The notes below the pieces were generated by a model. That model made no database searches, was not told where the DNA came from, and saw only the letters and a list, made by a program, of their open reading frames with translations. A program made the position numbers and the translations under genes. Below, one piece after another: positions 62,903-64,000 of a stretch of DNA of 64,000 nucleotides. Within the stretch, counting starts at the first letter, position 1. Every line of letters begins with the position of its first letter. This stretch comes from Mesorhizobium hawassense (lineage in GTDB: Bacteria > Pseudomonadota > Alphaproteobacteria > Rhizobiales > Rhizobiaceae): NCBI RefSeq assembly GCF_003289945.1, contig NZ_QMBP01000019.1, positions 62,001 through 126,000 on the forward strand, read 5' to 3'.

Positions 62903-64000
62903 CTAAGCCCGGCGGCGCGCCGCCTCCGGCTTGATGTGCGCGGCGAGGAATTCCTTGACCCGGCGCCCCGGCGCAGGCCCGCGCAGCGGCTTGAAGCCGT
63001 CGTCGAGCTCGCCCGACAGGTCGAGCGTCGCCCGGTGGCCGACGGCGTCGTAATTCACTTCCAGCCAGTCGCTGGCGGCACTTCGGCCGAGGTCGCGCAG
63101 GTAGGCGATGAAAGCCCATTCGGCATTGACCTTGGACGACGCCGACAGGTCCTTGAACGCCTCGTCGGCATCGATGCGGTGCATGCGGATGTCGCGATAC
63201 TCGCCATGCGGCAGGCGCCCGGCGGCGATCAGCTCCTTGACGAAGGCGATCGAGCGAAATTCACGCAGCAGCCCGGCGTTGAAGGTGATCTCGTCGATGC
63301 GGTTCTGAATTTCGTTGGCGCTTTTCGGCGTGCCTTCGCGCACCACCGGATTGATCTGCACCAGAAGCACGTCCTCGGTCGCTGCCGTCTTGAAGAACGG
63401 ATAGAGCGCCGGGTTGCCGCCATAGCCGCCATCCCAATAGGGCACACCCTTGATCTCCACCGCCTGAAACAGTTGCGGCAGGCAGGCCGAGGCCATCACC
63501 GTGTCGAGGTCGATCTCGCCGTCGGAGAAGACGTGCAGCTGTCCGGTCTCGACATTGGTCGCCGAGATGAACAGTTCCATCGACTTGCAGGCGCGCACAT
63601 TGTTGAAGTCGATCTCTTTATCGACCACGTCGCGCAGCGGATTGAGCCCGAGCGGGTTGGCGACATAGGGCGAAAACACCCGCGACATCGTGTCGAAGAA
63701 GACATAGCCGGGTGTGTTCTCGATCGACCAGTTGCCCCAGGCCACGTCCCAAGGCATGCGCTGCACCGGGCTGAAGCGGCCCTTCGAGGCCACCGCCCGC
63801 CAGAAATCGTCGAGCTTTTTTCGCGCGCCTTCCACGCCGCCCCGGACGAAACCATCGGCCAGCGCCACCGCGTTCATCGCGCCGGCGCTGGTGCCGGATA
63901 CCGCCGCGATCTCCAGCCGCCCGTCCTCGAGCAGGCGGTCGAGCACGCCCCAGGAGAAGGCGCCGTGCGAGCCGCCGCCCTGGAGGGCTATGTTGATCTT
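62903..64000 (-). CDS. Patatin-like phospholipase, truncated at right edge
   Basis: About 365 residues seen, continuing past 64000. Upstream frame gives INIALQGGGSHGAFSWGVLDRL, oxyanion GGG motif, then VSGTSAGAMNAV with GxSxG serine, and the DGG motif in PYWDGGYGGNPALYPF with catalytic Asp. A C-terminal DUF3734-like region follows. Likely an acyl hydrolase acting on lipids. The start is outside the window; 63946 is a GTG within the gene. Confidence 0.9.
   Translation of the reverse strand, partial: KINIALQGGGSHGAFSWGVLDRLLEDGRLEIAAVSGTSAGAMNAVALADGFVRGGVEGARKKLDDFWRAVASKGRFSPVQRMPWDVAWGNWSIENTPGYVFFDTMSRVFSPYVANPLGLNPLRDVVDKEIDFNNVRACKSMELFISATNVETGQLHVFSDGEIDLDTVMASACLPQLFQAVEIKGVPYWDGGYGGNPALYPFFKTAATEDVLLVQINPVVREGTPKSANEIQNRIDEITFNAGLLREFRSIAFVKELIAAGRLPHGEYRDIRMHRIDADEAFKDLSASSKVNAEWAFIAYLRDLGRSAASDWLEVNYDAVGHRATLDLSGELDDGFKPLRGPAPGRRVKEFLAAHIKPEAARRRA

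Overview
The window looks like chromosomal DNA of a high-GC alphaproteobacterium of the order Hyphomicrobiales, most likely Mesorhizobium or a close relative. This rests on the gene set: an RpoH1-type sigma factor, a TrcR/DUF1013 regulator, DUF1127, DUF1192, DUF1244, DUF465 and DUF3309 small proteins, zapA-DUF4164 divergent from tkt-gap, and short palindromic intergenic repeats of the kind common in rhizobia. I see no phage, plasmid, insertion sequence with a transposase, or CRISPR array. I identify the organism from gene content, not from a database match.

Layout. 1-7.5 kb: a truncated multi-PAS sensor, a small lipoprotein, a VOC-GST operon, tRNA-Glu, a second VOC protein and an RluD-type pseudouridine synthase. 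7.6-18.4 kb: rpoH, a 1-Cys peroxiredoxin, zapA, then a central carbon block (tkt, gap, a CPA1 cation/proton antiporter, pgk, class I fba). Pyruvate kinase follows much later at 49.4-50.8 kb. 18.5-30 kb: accessory metabolism and regulators (DUF899, SGNH hydrolase, a WYL regulator with two matching palindromic operators, TrcR, Qor-like reductase, MFS, ArsR, GST, HxlR with a divergent hydrolase) and three copies of a long hairpin repeat, two of which carry a smaller palindromic insert. 30-38 kb: mtgA, ispA, an LprI-like protein, a hybrid histidine kinase, a frameshifted phosphotransferase, a lytic transglycosylase and ispG. 38.2-44.7 kb: a DUF465 pair, then a self-contained uptake and catabolic locus (IclR regulator, TAT-exported binding protein, two permeases, ATPase, RidA, PLP-dependent lyase-like enzyme). 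44.8-56.3 kb: purEK, rpmJ with its promoter, TPR and hydrolase genes around a 7-bp tandem repeat, pyk-DUF1036, N-formylglutamate amidohydrolase, and MFS/LysR/epimerase genes. 56.5-64 kb: an RND efflux pump, a coniferyl-type aldehyde dehydrogenase and a patatin-like protein cut by the right edge.

The most interesting items are four. First, the 38.8-44.7 kb locus reads as import of an unknown amino compound, PLP-dependent deamination and RidA-assisted enamine/imine hydrolysis under IclR control. Second, two near-identical palindromes at 20.47 and 20.81 kb suggest a small WYL-controlled regulon containing an MGMT-like protein. Third, a 65-68 bp palindromic element sits at two different, mirror-image CCGG sites of a host repeat, and the CCGG is duplicated each time. 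Fourth, an 11.6-copy heptamer tandem repeat ends 33 bp before a hydrolase start codon. Four small genes under 60 codons (20169-20330, 23072-23212, 38185-38364 and 56190-56348) were found by reading directly.
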